Origin: Desulfamplus magnetovallimortis
GTDB taxonomy: Bacteria > Desulfobacterota > Desulfobacteria > Desulfobacterales > Desulfobacteraceae
Direction of reading: 5' to 3'
Assembly (NCBI RefSeq): GCF_900170035.1
Contig: NZ_LT828561.1
Span: 26,286-90,222, forward strand
DNA: 63,937 nt
Position numbers and translations under genes: made by a program. Below the pieces are notes generated by a model that was given only the letters and a program-made list of their open reading frames with translations, was not told the origin of the DNA and ran no database searches. How positions within the stretch are numbered: position 1 is the stretch's first letter; every line of letters begins with the position of its first letter. This document shows positions 16,706-27,748 of this stretch, piece by piece.

Positions 16706-17986
16706 ATGGATAAAATAGAGATATACGGGGGTACCCCCTTAAAAGGAACTGTACATATCAGCGGTGCAAAAAATGCAGCTCTTCCTCTGCTGGCATCTTC
16801 AATTCTTGTAAATGATAGTGTAATGTTTACAAATATTCCTGATCTTGTGGATATAAAAAGTATCTGCATGCTTCTTCAGGATCTTGGAGCAAAAGTAAAA
16901 CGTTTTAAAAACAGTGCTACTGATTCCAATGCGGAAAATTCCGGAGTAGAAGTTGACGCATCAAGCTTGAACAAAATTGAGGCAGAATATGATCTTGTAA
17001 GAAAAATGAGAGCTTCAATTCTTGTACTTGGTCCCCTTGTTGCCCGTTTTGGCCATGCAAGGGTCTCTCTTCCAGGTGGATGTGCCATAGGAGCAAGACC
17101 TGTTGACATGCATCTTAAGGGACTTGAGGCGCTTGGAGCAGCTATCTCCATTGAACATGGTTACATTGAGGCAAAAGCAGGAAAGCTTAAGGGAAACGAG
17201 ATATATTTTGATCTTCCAACAGTGACAGGAACCGAAAATCTTATGATGGCGGCAACACTTGCAGAGGGAACAACAACCCTTAGAAATTGCGCAAGGGAGC
17301 CTGAAATTGTTGCCCTTGCCGATGCTTTAAAAGCAATGGGTGCAGATATTACTGGTGCTGGAACTGCCGTTATCCGTATAAACGGTGTTAATGAGCTTCA
17401 CCAGGCTGAGATAAAGGTGATTCCCGATCGTATTGAAGCTGGAACATTTATGGTTGCAGCAGCAGCCACAAAAGGAGATGTTGTGGTTCAAAACTGCGAC
17501 CCTGAGCATATGGGGGGGATCATCAATAAACTTCGGCAGAGTGGTGTTGTTGTAGAAAACTTTGAAAATGCAGTAAGAGTGAAATGCCCAGGAACAATGA
17601 GGGGCACTGATATAAAAACCCTTCCATATCCGGGATTTCCAACAGATATGCAGGCTCAGTTTATGGTACTTATGGCCATAGCTGAAGGAAACAGCGTTAT
17701 ACATGAGACAATCTTTGAAAACCGCTTCATGCATGTCAACGAGCTGCAGAGAATGGGAGCTGATATATCCATCTCCGGTGGTAACTATGCAATGGTCAGG
17801 GGAGGACGGATTCTATCGGGGGCACCTGTTATGGCATCTGATCTTCGTGCCAGTGCGTCTCTTGTTATTGCAGGTCTTGTAGCAGAAGGGATGACAACCA
17901 TAAACCGTGTCTATCACATTGACAGGGGGTATGAAGCCATTGAGAAAAAATTTTCGGAACTTGGGGCACAGATCCGGAGATGCTGA
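16706..17986 (+). CDS. murA: UDP-N-acetylglucosamine 1-carboxyvinyltransferase
   Basis: MurA transfers enolpyruvate from PEP to UDP-GlcNAc, the first committed step of peptidoglycan synthesis, in the cytoplasm. The 426-residue protein has SGAKNAALP (catalytic Lys) at residue 20, the mobile loop [12 protein letters not shown] with the reactive Cys that is the fosfomycin target, and [15 protein letters not shown] and [11 protein letters not shown] near the active site. ATG 16706 gives the standard MDKIEIYGG start; ATG 16676 would add ten residues. The comEC frame overlaps its 3' end. Confidence 0.96.
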   Translation: MDKIEIYGGTPLKGTVHISGAKNAALPLLASSILVNDSVMFTNIPDLVDIKSICMLLQDLGAKVKRFKNSATDSNAENSGVEVDASSLNKIEAEYDLVRKMRASILVLGPLVARFGHARVSLPGGCAIGARPVDMHLKGLEALGAAISIEHGYIEAKAGKLKGNEIYFDLPTVTGTENLMMAATLAEGTTTLRNCAREPEIVALADALKAMGADITGAGTAVIRINGVNELHQAEIKVIPDRIEAGTFMVAAAATKGDVVVQNCDPEHMGGIINKLRQSGVVVENFENAVRVKCPGTMRGTDIKTLPYPGFPTDMQAQFMVLMAIAEGNSVIHETIFENRFMHVNELQRMGADISISGGNYAMVRGGRILSGAPVMASDLRASASLVIAGLVAEGMTTINRVYHIDRGYEAIEKKFSELGAQIRRC

Positions 17987-20945
17987 AAAGCCTGGGACTT
18001 CACGGCCAAATTCTCCAAAAAAAACTGGAACTTCACGGTCAAGCTATTCAATCCCTCCTTTGATTCCATTTTTTATAATCCTTTGTGCCGGAATAATTAC
18101 ATCTGAACACCTTCCAGGGTTTCAGATGCCGGCACTGTGTCTTGCAATCTTTTTTGTGATTAGCCTCTCTTTTATTTACTTCATTCCTGATAATCTCCCC
18201 CGAATCATTTCTTTTACTTTTTCAAAAAAAGTCTCTCTACTTGCCATTTTTTTTCTTGTTGGATACTACCTTGCCCACACTGTTTTCCATCCTTTTTTGC
18301 CTGAAAATCATGTTGTCAACTTTGCAGACAAAGGAGATTATGAAATTACAGGCACCATTGCATCAGAGCCGGAAGAGTTATGGAAAAGGGTCAAGTTCAG
18401 TATGGATATCCATTCAGTATCAAAAGAAATGGTCAATCATGATTTGATTAAAAAAAATGAGTTGCCTGAAAAAAACGGTAAATTACCCGAAGGAAAAAGC
18501 AAATTACCCGAAACAAAAGGTGAGTTACCTGAAAGAAAAGGCAAATTACCCGAAAGAAAAGGCAAATTACCCGAAAGAAAAGGCAAATTACCCGAAAGAA
18601 AAGGCAAATTACCCGAAAGAAAAGGCAAATTACCTGAAAGAAAAGGTAAATTACCTGAAAGAAATGATAAAGTACCTGAAAGAAGTGAAGCCATGGGGAA
18701 AGTACAGGTAAATATTTATACTCCCCTTGAAACCTACAGAAAAGGAGACTTGCTGAAGTTCAGAACAGATATTCGCTCATTGAGAAATTTCAATAATCCT
18801 GGTGGGTTCGACTATGTCAGATACATGAGAATGAAGGATATATGGGGGCGTATAAATATAAACGGCAAGAAAGTTGAAGTTATCAAAAGGGGGCTCGGCT
18901 CCGGTAACAGCTTCAGAAAAGATTTTATCAGGTTTATAGAGGAGCGTATTAAGGATAAAAATGCAGCAGCAATTCTGGTGGCATTGACAACCGGTTACAA
19001 GGATTTGATTCCGGATAGCCTGCGCCACGATTTTTCAGTTACAGGGGCAAGCCATATTCTCGCAATTTCAGGATTACATTTATCAATGATAGCAACTATC
19101 TTTTATTTTTGTTTTAATTTTTTATTATCCATGCTTACACCGTTGCTTATAAGAGGTTGGAGTCGTAAGCTTGCAGCGCTTCTGACACTCGTTCCGCTCT
19201 TTTGGTATGCTGTTATGTCAGGTTGGTCACCGGCAACAAGGCGTGCAATGATAATGATAATGATGTTCATGGCAGCATGGGTTACAGAGAGGGAAAGCGA
19301 TGGTTTCAACTCCCTTTCAGCCGCAGGAATACTCATACTTCTGCTTGAGCCGGAAGCCATTTTCTCAATATCATTTCAGCTCTCTTTTTCGGCTGTTCTG
19401 TTCATTCTTGCAGGTATTTATCTTGTCAGGTTAAATCACAATTATCTTATTAGAGAACATAATTGCCTTAATGTCGAAAAAGGCTCTAATCTTACTGTTA
19501 TCTACCAATACATCAAAAAAATTCCTTTCATGAAACAGGTAATAAATCTGATCTGGATATCTTTTTTTGCAACCCTGGGAACCCAGATACTAGTGATGCA
19601 TTATTTTAATGTTTTTTCATTTTCAGGCATATTTACAAATCTCATTGTTATTCCTCTTATAGGGTTCATATCCCTTCCCCTTGGTTTGGTTTCACTCGGC
19701 ACATATTCATTTTTTCCAGACCTTGCAAGTGCGCTTGTATCAGTTGCCGGTTATATCCTTTCCTCATGTATCTATTATATAAGGTTTCTTGGAGCGCTAT
19801 CATTTACCTCCATTGAGACATTCACTCCAGATGGCCTGGAGATATTTTTTTACTATTTTTTTATGCTTTTGCTTTTTATGCGCATAGCAGAGAGTATCAA
19901 AAAAAGAGATAAAACAGAAATATCCGTATTTATGTTAAAAGGAAAATCTGTCAGGGTTATTATGCTTGTTCTAATCATCTTCTCTTCGTTTTTGTATGAG
20001 TTATGGTGGATAAAAAAAAGATTTTTCAATCATGAGATGGTTGTCACAATATTGAGTGTGGGGCAGGGCAGTTCCGCACTTCTTGAAATGCCTTACGGGA
20101 AAACCGTTCTGGTTGACGGTGGAGGATTTTCATATTTTTCAAGGTTTGACACAGGAGAGCATATTATTGCGCCCTTTTTACGGCAAAAAAAAATTCTTAC
20201 CCTGGATGCTGTTGTCCTGACCCACCCTGAATCTGATCATATCAATGGGCTTGTATATATTATGGAGCATTTCAATGTAGGGGAGCTTGTCAAAAATCCC
20301 GATAAAAGAACGACCTCTGCATATAAAGATTTAATGACGGTTGTGGCTGAAAAAAAGATTCCTCTTTGTAATATAGTAGGCGCTGACAATATATTTGAGC
20401 CTATTCTGATAAAAAAGCTGGGTAAGGCTGAAATGCATTTTCTGCATCCTGTCAAAAACTTTCTTGAGGTATCTGGTGGAAATGACGACGTGAAGGTATC
20501 AGGTAAAAGGGGCAAAATTGAAAATATAAAAAAAGGTAAAACAAAAAACACAGTTGATTACAACAACCACTCCGTGGCATTCAGATTGATTTTTGGCAAC
20601 AACACTATTTTTTTTCCAGGGGATATTATGTCATATGCAGAAGTAAATTTATCGCAACGTTATGGAAATAAATTAAAATCCGATATCCTTGTTTCGCCCC
20701 ATCATGGAAGCTCTACTTCAAGCACTGATTTTTTCCTTGATAATGTTGCTCCTGAAAGTGTAATCATATCTTGTGGATGGGATAATCGTTTTGGTTTTCC
20801 CCATGAGCCTGTGATAAAAAGGTACATGAAAAGAAATATTGCCATATACAGGACTGACCTGAATGGTGCTGTCACTCTCTCTTCGGACGGGGTGCGATGG
20901 AAAATTTCACCGTCAGTAAAGTCCCTTGTTACATTACAAAATTAA
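17931..20945 (+). CDS. comEC: ComEC/Rec2-family competence DNA-uptake protein
   Basis: The 1004-residue membrane protein has an N-terminal DUF4131-type domain with membrane helices, a central competence domain ([22 protein letters not shown], near residue 370), about eight further helices, and a C-terminal metallo-beta-lactamase-like domain with the metal motif [10 protein letters not shown] and a later SPHHGS. ComEC forms the inner-membrane channel for single-stranded DNA in transformation. The soluble part of the N-terminal domain holds eleven seven-residue repeats (see 18462-18692). The exact start is uncertain: GTG 17907 and ATG 17931 both lie inside murA. Confidence 0.9.
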   Translation: MKPLRKNFRNLGHRSGDAEKPGTSRPNSPKKTGTSRSSYSIPPLIPFFIILCAGIITSEHLPGFQMPALCLAIFFVISLSFIYFIPDNLPRIISFTFSKKVSLLAIFFLVGYYLAHTVFHPFLPENHVVNFADKGDYEITGTIASEPEELWKRVKFSMDIHSVSKEMVNHDLIKKNELPEKNGKLPEGKSKLPETKGELPERKGKLPERKGKLPERKGKLPERKGKLPERKGKLPERKGKLPERNDKVPERSEAMGKVQVNIYTPLETYRKGDLLKFRTDIRSLRNFNNPGGFDYVRYMRMKDIWGRININGKKVEVIKRGLGSGNSFRKDFIRFIEERIKDKNAAAILVALTTGYKDLIPDSLRHDFSVTGASHILAISGLHLSMIATIFYFCFNFLLSMLTPLLIRGWSRKLAALLTLVPLFWYAVMSGWSPATRRAMIMIMMFMAAWVTERESDGFNSLSAAGILILLLEPEAIFSISFQLSFSAVLFILAGIYLVRLNHNYLIREHNCLNVEKGSNLTVIYQYIKKIPFMKQVINLIWISFFATLGTQILVMHYFNVFSFSGIFTNLIVIPLIGFISLPLGLVSLGTYSFFPDLASALVSVAGYILSSCIYYIRFLGALSFTSIETFTPDGLEIFFYYFFMLLLFMRIAESIKKRDKTEISVFMLKGKSVRVIMLVLIIFSSFLYELWWIKKRFFNHEMVVTILSVGQGSSALLEMPYGKTVLVDGGGFSYFSRFDTGEHIIAPFLRQKKILTLDAVVLTHPESDHINGLVYIMEHFNVGELVKNPDKRTTSAYKDLMTVVAEKKIPLCNIVGADNIFEPILIKKLGKAEMHFLHPVKNFLEVSGGNDDVKVSGKRGKIENIKKGKTKNTVDYNNHSVAFRLIFGNNTIFFPGDIMSYAEVNLSQRYGNKLKSDILVSPHHGSSTSSTDFFLDNVAPESVIISCGWDNRFGFPHEPVIKRYMKRNIAIYRTDLNGAVTLSSDGVRWKISPSVKSLVTLQN
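18462..18692 (+). repeat. Eleven in-frame 21-bp repeats within comEC
   Basis: Eleven units of 21 bp encode L-P-E-R-K-G-K and variants; the six central units are nearly identical in DNA, with the outer ones diverged, as expected for growth by slippage from the middle. They add 77 lysine/glutamate-rich residues to the periplasmic part of ComEC without breaking the frame. Confidence 0.95.
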
Positions 20946-20994
20946 ATGGTATTACAGGTTCTACAGAGCCTTGAATCCCTAAAGGAGATACAGC

Positions 20995-21822
20995 TTGTTT
21001 TTTATCTATTTTCCCTGTGCTTTGATTGTCGCAATTGTTGTCTATTTTGATTCTATTAAATATAAAATGCCTGTTTGGTGGGCTCCTCTTGTGTTTTTTG
21101 CTCCTGCTGCCACTCCGATTTACCTTATCAAGACACGACGTAAAAAAAGCGTTATTCCAATAGCAGTTTGTCTTCTCATATCAGTTGTTGTGTTAGCAGG
21201 GGAGGGTTTTCTCTTTTCAAAGGCAAAGGATAAGGCTGAACTTGCAAGCCACTCTCCTGCTGCAAGAGAGATTATAAAATTTACAGACAGGATTAAGGAT
21301 GTAGTAAATACTCTCAATTATTATACTATCAAACTTGAAGAGGTCAGCGGAGTTGGTGCAAGTACTGCCAATATCAACGAGACCCTTGACTTTGTAACGG
21401 ATATGAAAGCCCTGCTGCGTGAGCATGAGAATCTGATAAATGGTTTTACCATGACAGTTAATGACTACAGAAATCTTCTAATTGCTGAAAAATTGGGATG
21501 GCTTCTTAACATTGAGGGATATTATACTGAAACAGTTGTTGTTAAATATCTTAAAAGCTTTGATGCTTATCTGGAATCTTTTGAATCTTTGCTGAAATAT
21601 ACAGGAGAGTATTTTGATGAGATTCAGATGAAAAGTTTAAAACACCGGAAGAATTATGACGGTTATTACATGAATTATGCCAGAGCTTTGGACAGGCACA
21701 GCAGAATTGATGTGGGCAGAATGAAGTATCAGTATAATTTTTTAAAGCACTACCCTGATCTGGAACCATATTTGCCAAAGGTGTTGGACAGTCGTTTTTT
21801 CAAGATATGGGTTAAAAAATGA
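20995..21822 (+). CDS. Membrane protein of unknown function with coiled-coil region
   Basis: The 275-residue protein has two or three N-terminal helices (residues 1-22, 27-47, 52-72), then a soluble, mostly helical region beginning KAKDKAELASHSPAAREIIKFTDRIKDVV. No family is recognised. The TTG start at 20995 is supported by AAGGAG eight to nine bases upstream; no ATG is in a suitable place. It follows comEC by 49 bases on the same strand and may be co-transcribed with it. Confidence 0.6.
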   Translation: MFFIYFPCALIVAIVVYFDSIKYKMPVWWAPLVFFAPAATPIYLIKTRRKKSVIPIAVCLLISVVVLAGEGFLFSKAKDKAELASHSPAAREIIKFTDRIKDVVNTLNYYTIKLEEVSGVGASTANINETLDFVTDMKALLREHENLINGFTMTVNDYRNLLIAEKLGWLLNIEGYYTETVVVKYLKSFDAYLESFESLLKYTGEYFDEIQMKSLKHRKNYDGYYMNYARALDRHSRIDVGRMKYQYNFLKHYPDLEPYLPKVLDSRFFKIWVKK

Positions 21823-21943
21823 TATGACCGTAGTGCACTGTCAATACTTAATCAATACTTAATTTTAGGGTTATCTACAACGTAGAGACAAGGCATAACT
21901 TGTCTCTATTGTCACCCCCAAATATAAAAATGATAGTCATTTT

Positions 21944-22036
21944 GGCATCCTTCATATCATACAGAAAGTACGAACAGTATCCCCTAAAAACGGGCATTCT
22001 GTTCGGGAAAGTGTAAACTGGGAAATGAAGGATGCC
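21944..22036. mobile_element. MITE-1 copy B with 8-bp target duplication
   Basis: The 93-bp element begins GGCATCCTTCAT and ends ATGAAGGATGCC, a perfect 12-bp inverted repeat. The octamer GTCATTTT flanks it directly on both sides (21936-21943 and 22037-22044). An inner pair CGAACAG / CTGTTCG makes a long hairpin possible. It lies in the 330-base gap between convergent genes, which otherwise holds only another imperfect palindrome (about 22050-22125). Confidence 0.9.
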
Positions 22037-22152
22037 GTCATTTTCACTGTAAAGGGTTTAAGGATTAACATGATGAAAAATCAGGCTAATCCCTTAATCA
22101 TGCAAATCATGTTTTTAAAAAATGTTAACTGATAAATGAAACTTGCCTGCAC

Positions 22153-25100
22153 TCATATGATTTTCTGCTTCAGAAGGCTACTTCTTGTCTCCCTTCCATA
22201 CTGAAGAAATGGAATAATTACCCTGTTCTTATTTCCTCCAAGTGCATCGTAGGTTACACTTACCACAGGAACTCCGGTCATCTTTTCGATTTTTGCAGAC
22301 ATGGCTTCGGTTACAAGAGCAGGACAGCAAAATGACGGGCTTGCCTGTACAAAAAGGGCAAGATCAGGATTTTCCTTTATGGTGTAATGAATTTTAAGAA
22401 GGTTATCCATGGATTCTCCCGTATGTTCCGGCAGAAGTCCATATTGTGCAAGCACCTCTTCAAAAGAGTCATTGTATATGTGGTCAGGTTCATTAAAAAG
22501 CGGCTCAAAATGCCTGTAGTAGCGCTTTTCCATCTGGGTCATGGCAGTTAGAATCGCCTTGTATGACAGAAGGCTTGCATATTTTCCCTCCTTAAACCAT
22601 TTCTTGAAATATGAACCTGCAATCATTTTTGCAAATCTGTAATAGGGAGTTGTTACAACTTCTCCGCCATGTTCCTCAATAAAATGGATCAGGTTTTGAT
22701 TCATGATATCGTTGTCCCTGGCATAGAGGTCACCGAAAATACCAACTTTGGGCCTGTTATCCCTTGGTATTGTCCTGATTTTTTCAAACATGCCCAGAGC
22801 AATTTTCAATGTCTCTTCCCTGTCGCTTTTACCTTCAAAGGCCATTGTCAAGATATCTACAGCTTGTTTTATGGCTCTGTCTGTCTCACCTTTGACCTTT
22901 TCATAGGGGCGAAGTCTGCATCCAAGTGCTCTTAAAAGCCCGCCAAACATATGTGAAAAATAGGCATTGATGGCTGCGCTCATGGATATTTCACTTAAAG
23001 AGAGCTCCCCTTTATAAACTTCAGCTTTTTCAAACAAATCTGAATCTACATGAGAAAAGGAGCCCAGGATTGTTTTTATGTGATGGGGATAGAGCTTTAT
23101 ATTGCAGGCAATTTCCGATTTGCTGATCCAGAGGACGCACTTTTGGGGATCAAGATCATGATTGATCATTGTCTGAATATACCCGCTTGCAATGGCATTG
23201 AGAGGAAGGCATTGGCCGGTGTTGGTTTTCAGGCTCTGCTTTATGGTTTCAGGGGTCTCTTCCATGAGTATTGCATTATAACCTTCTCCTCTTAGTGTTG
23301 CAGCCAGAAAGTGACAGGTGATGGAATCCCAGTTGGGCACAATAATGGTCTTATGGTTAAGTGATGTTGCAAATTGGGGATTTATGTGGGAAAGCTCAAC
23401 CTTATGGCGAATATTACCGTGGGTGTTGAAGTTCCTGAATGCCCTTACCGCCGCTTCAATGCGGGTCTCATAGCCGACACTTGAGTCATGTTCATCAAGC
23501 TCCAGCACAAGGTAGGGTTTGTCATGGGCCTCCATGATCTTTTTAAAATAATCCACGCCAAATGAGTCAGGCGTACACTTAAATGACGTCACATATACAG
23601 GAAAAAGGTTGGGGGTTCTTGCAACAACAAGAGCTGTTTTAAGAATAGTTGCTGCGTGTTGCCAGTGGATTTCCCGAAGAAGCGGTTCTATTTCCGAAAA
23701 ATCGTGGGAATCAAGATCCAGCATATCCTGGAAAAATGCCTTTACATCAAGGGATGAAAAAATATCAGGGATTCTGCTGTTAAGGGAGTCTGACAAAATT
23801 GTGTATGGTCGCCCCAGAAGTACAACTTTAATGTCATCAGAAACTTTATTATCAATGTTCAGTTCTGGTTTTTCCTGTTTTTGCATGGCTTTATCAGGTT
23901 GATGATCAGAATTGTTTTCCCATTCTTGGCTACCTTCTCCATTAATGCCTCTGTTAATAGGAGTATCCATGCAGATGTTCATGTTGGCATTGAACAGGTC
24001 TTTGAGTTCCTCGTCAGCACCTCTTTTCCACTCAACTGCCTTGTCATAGGCAGCGGTTATTTCAAAAAAGCTGATATCTGCCCGGTCAATTTTTTTTAAC
24101 GCCCTGTAAATCTCTATTTTAGTATAAAAATTTGTATAGAGATCTTTCACAACTGGTGAAATAAGTCGCTTTTGCTCCATTGAAGGTACAGATGCAAGTA
24201 CAGAAGGCAGATACTGGGTGTAGTAACAGTATTGCCGCCTTATTTTTTTATCTCTGTTCTTGTTTTCAAAGTAATAGGGCAAAAAGACATAGTCTGCCTT
24301 TTCCATGAGATGGTCAACATGACCATAAACAGATGTGGCAGGGGTACAAAACTCTGCACTGGCAAGTGCTCTGCCACGGCTTACCGGATTTTTCATCTTT
24401 CCACTGGTGATGATTTTAATACCAAGATAGTTGAAAAAAATCTTCCAGAAATCAAGGTCTTCAACCATATGAAGCGCTGCCGGAATTCCCATGCTAAATG
24501 AGTGTTTTGCAGGTGATGGATGGGGAAGTGTCACAGCTTTTTTGCGTGCCTTAATAAGATGAAAAATTTTATCTTTTGGCACATAATGATCTGTCTGGTA
24601 ATCTCTTCCGCACAAAAAACCAAATGCCACAGTCTCCTGAGGCATTTCAACAATTGTCAGTTTGCAGTGGTTGGTACACAGCCTGCATGTCTCCTGGCGG
24701 ACAGGAATGTTCTGTTTCCATAGATCAACACCCCTGAAACTGCTTGATTCTGCTCTTGGGTTGTCATTTTCGTTGAGTTGCTCATGGGGCAGAAGATTGT
24801 TTTTTGTCTGTATATCTTTTAAGGTAAGTGCAACTCCAAGGGCTCCTGTCAGATGGCAATATTTTGATACATGGAGAGGTTTTTTAAGTCTCTGTTCAAA
24901 TGCAGCCACAAGTGCCCGGTTTTTTGCAGTTGCTCCCTGGAAAAGAATTGTGTTGCCGATTTTGGCTTCTGTTGCAACCTTGGTCATGTAGTTGTCCCTT
25001 ACAGAGTGCAGGGCAGATGCCAGAACCTCATCTACGCTGTATCCTTCAGAGAGGAAATGGTTCATGTCCCTCTCCATGAATACAGTGCATCTGTCACTTG

Positions 25101-26748
25101 ATGTTGGGGACTTTACAGATTCAGTTCGTGCTGAATATTCAGAAAGAGGGCAGCCAAGTTTTGATGCCTGCTCCTCAATGAAGCTGCCGGTACCTGCGGC
25201 GCATACTGTATTCATGAAGGAGGAGGTTACAACTCCGTTTTTCATGGTTGTGAACTTTGCATCCTGCCCACCAATTTCAATTATGGTATCAACATTTTCA
25301 TTGAGTTCATATGCTGCCCTTGAGTGTGCCGTGATTTCATCAAGAACAAGATCTGCTCCTATGATACCGGCAGAGAGTTTTCTTCCTGACCCTGTTGTTC
25401 CGCATCCCTTTACAATTAGATTCAGATCATGCTCTTCTGTAAAATTGTGTAGCGCCTTGAAAAGTGCCTGCACTGCCTGGACAGGTCTTGATGCTGTTCT
25501 TGTGTAAAATCCGGCAACAACTTCTCCTTTTTCTGTAATGACAACTCCCTTGGTACTTGTTGAGCCTACGTCAAGGCCAAGGTAGCAGGGCAGGGTGGTT
25601 GTGGAAGATGACTTTTCGATATTTTTAATTGAAACGTTATTTTTAATTGAAACGTTATTTTTAATTGAAATGCTATTTTTGATTGATGATGGATCCATGT
25701 AGATATCTGTTTCAACATTTTCATATATATACTGACTGAAGCTTGTGAAATCAGGATAGCTTGACAGGACAAGATCAAGTTCAGGGTAAAAGAACTTGTT
25801 CTGTTTTTCACGTTTTTCAATGAGTGAACTTGCTGATTCAATGGTAAAAGAGAGAATTTTTCCATCATCATTACTGTTGTCATCTGATTTCAGCCAGCCA
25901 TTAAGGTTCTCTGATTTAAGATCGCATGAAGAGAGTGATTGCGGGCAGCTTATAGATGTTTCATTCAGATTCCTGATTTCGTCTGCAAGGCAGAGGGCGG
26001 CTCCAATGGCTCCGTAAAGATGTGAATATCCGTCATCACGCAACAATGGTGTGCCTGTGAGTGCTTCAATATGGTTTTTAACAGAGTCATTTCTTGAAAC
26101 ACCGCCACTGAAAATAACAGGGGTTCTTATGGTCTCATTGCTGAAAAGAGTGTTATATATATTTTTTGCAAGACCCTTGCAAAGCCCATCACATATTTGT
26201 GGAACAGAGAAGCCTTCCTGCTGGGCATGGATAAGATCTGTTTTTGCAAATACCGCGCACCGAGTTGCAATGTCAGGGATGTCAAGGGTATTTTCAAATG
26301 CTGCCTGACTCAATGCCTGGGGGGATAGAAGACCAAGTCTTGTTGATTGCTGGTCAAGGAAACTGCCGGTTCCGGCAGCACATGATGTATTGTTTCTGGC
26401 CCCGCAATAGTTTTGCATCTCATCAAAAAGACTGAGACTGAATCTTTCCCCTCCAACATGGAGAATTGAACCTATATCACTGTGAAAAAATTGAGCTGCC
26501 TTTATGATGGAAACCTGATCATCATAGGTCATGCTTCTTTTTACTGTTAAAGGGGTGGAGGCGGTGGCTGCAACATGGGTAAATTGATTGAGATCAATAT
26601 CAGAGAGAGCTTTTTCAATACCTTGTTCAACATTACCGTGGTGAAATGCAGAGTTGCGGCATATAATTTCCCTGTCCATTGTAATGCCGGCAATTGATAC
26701 AGATACTGAACCAATATCTATTCCCAGAATAACATCAACTTTTTTCAT
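22153..26748 (-). CDS. CoA-substrate enzyme activase: two BadF/BcrAD ATPase domains fused to DUF2229/HgdB-like part
   Basis: The 1531-residue protein has two ATPase domains of the 2-hydroxyacyl-CoA dehydratase/benzoyl-CoA reductase activase family: residues 5-260 (ILGIDIGSVSVSIAG, C-A-A-G-T-G-S-F-L-D) and about 388-650 (LGLDVGSTSTKGVVI, C-A-A-G-T-G-S-F-I-E). A cysteine motif CRLCTNHC near residue 690 and a DUF2229/HgdB-like region follow to the end. Such activases use ATP to push one electron into a radical dehydratase; the physiological substrate of the giant fused form is not established. The linker between the ATPase domains has an in-frame repeat (25621-25692). The RHH gene upstream is three bases away. 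Confidence 0.88.
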   Translation of the reverse strand: MKKVDVILGIDIGSVSVSIAGITMDREIICRNSAFHHGNVEQGIEKALSDIDLNQFTHVAATASTPLTVKRSMTYDDQVSIIKAAQFFHSDIGSILHVGGERFSLSLFDEMQNYCGARNNTSCAAGTGSFLDQQSTRLGLLSPQALSQAAFENTLDIPDIATRCAVFAKTDLIHAQQEGFSVPQICDGLCKGLAKNIYNTLFSNETIRTPVIFSGGVSRNDSVKNHIEALTGTPLLRDDGYSHLYGAIGAALCLADEIRNLNETSISCPQSLSSCDLKSENLNGWLKSDDNSNDDGKILSFTIESASSLIEKREKQNKFFYPELDLVLSSYPDFTSFSQYIYENVETDIYMDPSSIKNSISIKNNVSIKNNVSIKNIEKSSSTTTLPCYLGLDVGSTSTKGVVITEKGEVVAGFYTRTASRPVQAVQALFKALHNFTEEHDLNLIVKGCGTTGSGRKLSAGIIGADLVLDEITAHSRAAYELNENVDTIIEIGGQDAKFTTMKNGVVTSSFMNTVCAAGTGSFIEEQASKLGCPLSEYSARTESVKSPTSSDRCTVFMERDMNHFLSEGYSVDEVLASALHSVRDNYMTKVATEAKIGNTILFQGATAKNRALVAAFEQRLKKPLHVSKYCHLTGALGVALTLKDIQTKNNLLPHEQLNENDNPRAESSSFRGVDLWKQNIPVRQETCRLCTNHCKLTIVEMPQETVAFGFLCGRDYQTDHYVPKDKIFHLIKARKKAVTLPHPSPAKHSFSMGIPAALHMVEDLDFWKIFFNYLGIKIITSGKMKNPVSRGRALASAEFCTPATSVYGHVDHLMEKADYVFLPYYFENKNRDKKIRRQYCYYTQYLPSVLASVPSMEQKRLISPVVKDLYTNFYTKIEIYRALKKIDRADISFFEITAAYDKAVEWKRGADEELKDLFNANMNICMDTPINRGINGEGSQEWENNSDHQPDKAMQKQEKPELNIDNKVSDDIKVVLLGRPYTILSDSLNSRIPDIFSSLDVKAFFQDMLDLDSHDFSEIEPLLREIHWQHAATILKTALVVARTPNLFPVYVTSFKCTPDSFGVDYFKKIMEAHDKPYLVLELDEHDSSVGYETRIEAAVRAFRNFNTHGNIRHKVELSHINPQFATSLNHKTIIVPNWDSITCHFLAATLRGEGYNAILMEETPETIKQSLKTNTGQCLPLNAIASGYIQTMINHDLDPQKCVLWISKSEIACNIKLYPHHIKTILGSFSHVDSDLFEKAEVYKGELSLSEISMSAAINAYFSHMFGGLLRALGCRLRPYEKVKGETDRAIKQAVDILTMAFEGKSDREETLKIALGMFEKIRTIPRDNRPKVGIFGDLYARDNDIMNQNLIHFIEEHGGEVVTTPYYRFAKMIAGSYFKKWFKEGKYASLLSYKAILTAMTQMEKRYYRHFEPLFNEPDHIYNDSFEEVLAQYGLLPEHTGESMDNLLKIHYTIKENPDLALFVQASPSFCCPALVTEAMSAKIEKMTGVPVVSVTYDALGGNKNRVIIPFLQYGRETRSSLLKQKII
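25621..25692 (-). repeat. Four in-frame 18-bp repeats in the activase linker
   Basis: Four 18-bp units encode S-I-K-N-x-x repeats between the two ATPase domains. Two units are identical. The frame is kept. Confidence 0.8.
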
Positions 26749-26750
26749 CT

Positions 26751-27224
26751 TCAGATTTTCTCCTTTACTTCATTCCAGAACTCTTTGACTCCCTTCCGCC
26801 AGCCATCAAGGAAGAGTTTGCCATATTTATTAATGGTATCAGAGGATATATCAATAAAATGGTCAGATTCTGCAAGCTCACTGAAATAGCTTCCAAGCAT
26901 TTTATCTGATGCCATCTGGGAGTGCCCCTTTAATTCAAGAGCATACATAAGATCCTCATAATGGGCGCTTTTTGCCCATTTGAATCCGTGCATTTTTCCG
27001 TTTTCAGAATAGTTGCCCTCTGATTGTCTTTTTTCATTTTTCAGACGTTCAATTATCTGGGACATGTCATGGTCTTCTTTTATACGCCTTTGAAATTCCT
27101 CTTTTTTATGGATAGCTTCTGTAAGAGCATCCTGAAACATTTTTGATAGATTGAATGATTTTCTCCAATCTTCCATCTTTTCGTACAGCATATCAGGAAT
27201 GCTCAGTGTTATTTTACGTGTCAT
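26751..27224 (-). CDS. Small ribbon-helix-helix-like protein
   Basis: The 157-residue protein starts MTRKITLSIPDMLYEKMEDWR, the beta strand and first helix of a CopG/Arc-type ribbon-helix-helix fold, followed by a charged helical region (KKEEFQRRIKEDHDMSQIIERLKNEKRQ) and an uncharacterised C-terminal part. ATG 27224 puts the strand at the N-terminus, as is normal for the fold; a longer frame from 27302 adds 26 unlikely residues. It stops two bases before the activase start, so the two form an operon and it may regulate it. This link is inference. Confidence 0.65.
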   Translation of the reverse strand: MTRKITLSIPDMLYEKMEDWRKSFNLSKMFQDALTEAIHKKEEFQRRIKEDHDMSQIIERLKNEKRQSEGNYSENGKMHGFKWAKSAHYEDLMYALELKGHSQMASDKMLGSYFSELAESDHFIDISSDTINKYGKLFLDGWRKGVKEFWNEVKEKI

Positions 27225-27355
27225 AATGTGGTTATCCTGTTTTTCAGGTTTTAGTGGTGCTGGAAATATTCTGGGTCTGTTGGTGCCGGAAATATTTTGC
27301 ATTTCAATACGTACTGTATTTTTGAGGTGGTGTCAATCTAATGGTTATGTAATGT

Positions 27356-27570
27356 CTCAAGATCGACATCTTATTGCTTTTTGCTATTTGCTGAGTGTTC
27401 TTTCAAGGTTTGATTGTCGGGTAGAAAATGCCTTGAACCTTTGAAAAGCCTTAAAAGTAAGCCGACAGTTTAAACTTGAAGAAGCACTGAGTTTGTCTGA
27501 ATCAGGATAACCAGGATAAACAAGATGTTCAGGATAGATAATCCTGCCTTATCCTGTTAATCTAATGTCA
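27356..27570. repeat. Compound palindromic repeat, interrupted copy
   Basis: From CTCAAGATCGACATCTTATT at 27356 to the TATCCTGTTAATC near 27570 this matches the reverse complement of the intact element at 58078-58261, except that a 91-bp insertion (27396-27486) divides it. The far arm is missing. Confidence 0.75.
27396..27486. mobile_element. MITE-3 copy A, 91 bp, with 5-bp target duplication
   Basis: The element begins TGTTCTTTCAAGGTTTGATT and ends with the related inverted sequence AAACTTGAAGAAGCA. CTGAG flanks both sides (27391-27395, 27487-27491). Removing it and one CTGAG restores similarity to the uninterrupted repeat at 58078. The element at 35741 has the same length and ends in opposite orientation. 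Confidence 0.8.
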
Positions 27571-27748
27571 GTCATTATTGTGCACGGCATCAGATTTGCA
27601 TACACATTCAAAGGTTTTCATAAATAGAGATTGCCGTGAATTACTACAGTTGGGGATTAAAGATGCCTGGAAATGATGTTATATAAAAAGTTTACTTTTT
27701 ATATTCTTTATTATATTAAGGAGTTGATTTTTAATAACTTGCCCATTC

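Noticed and set aside
18462-18692. Possible CRISPR array
   Set aside because: Units are contiguous with no unique spacers, remain in the comEC frame, and no cas gene is present.
18437-18694. Antisense repeat frame (LPFLSGN repeats) opposite the comEC array
   Set aside because: A repeat with a unit divisible by three is open in several frames by chance; the plus-strand gene explains it.
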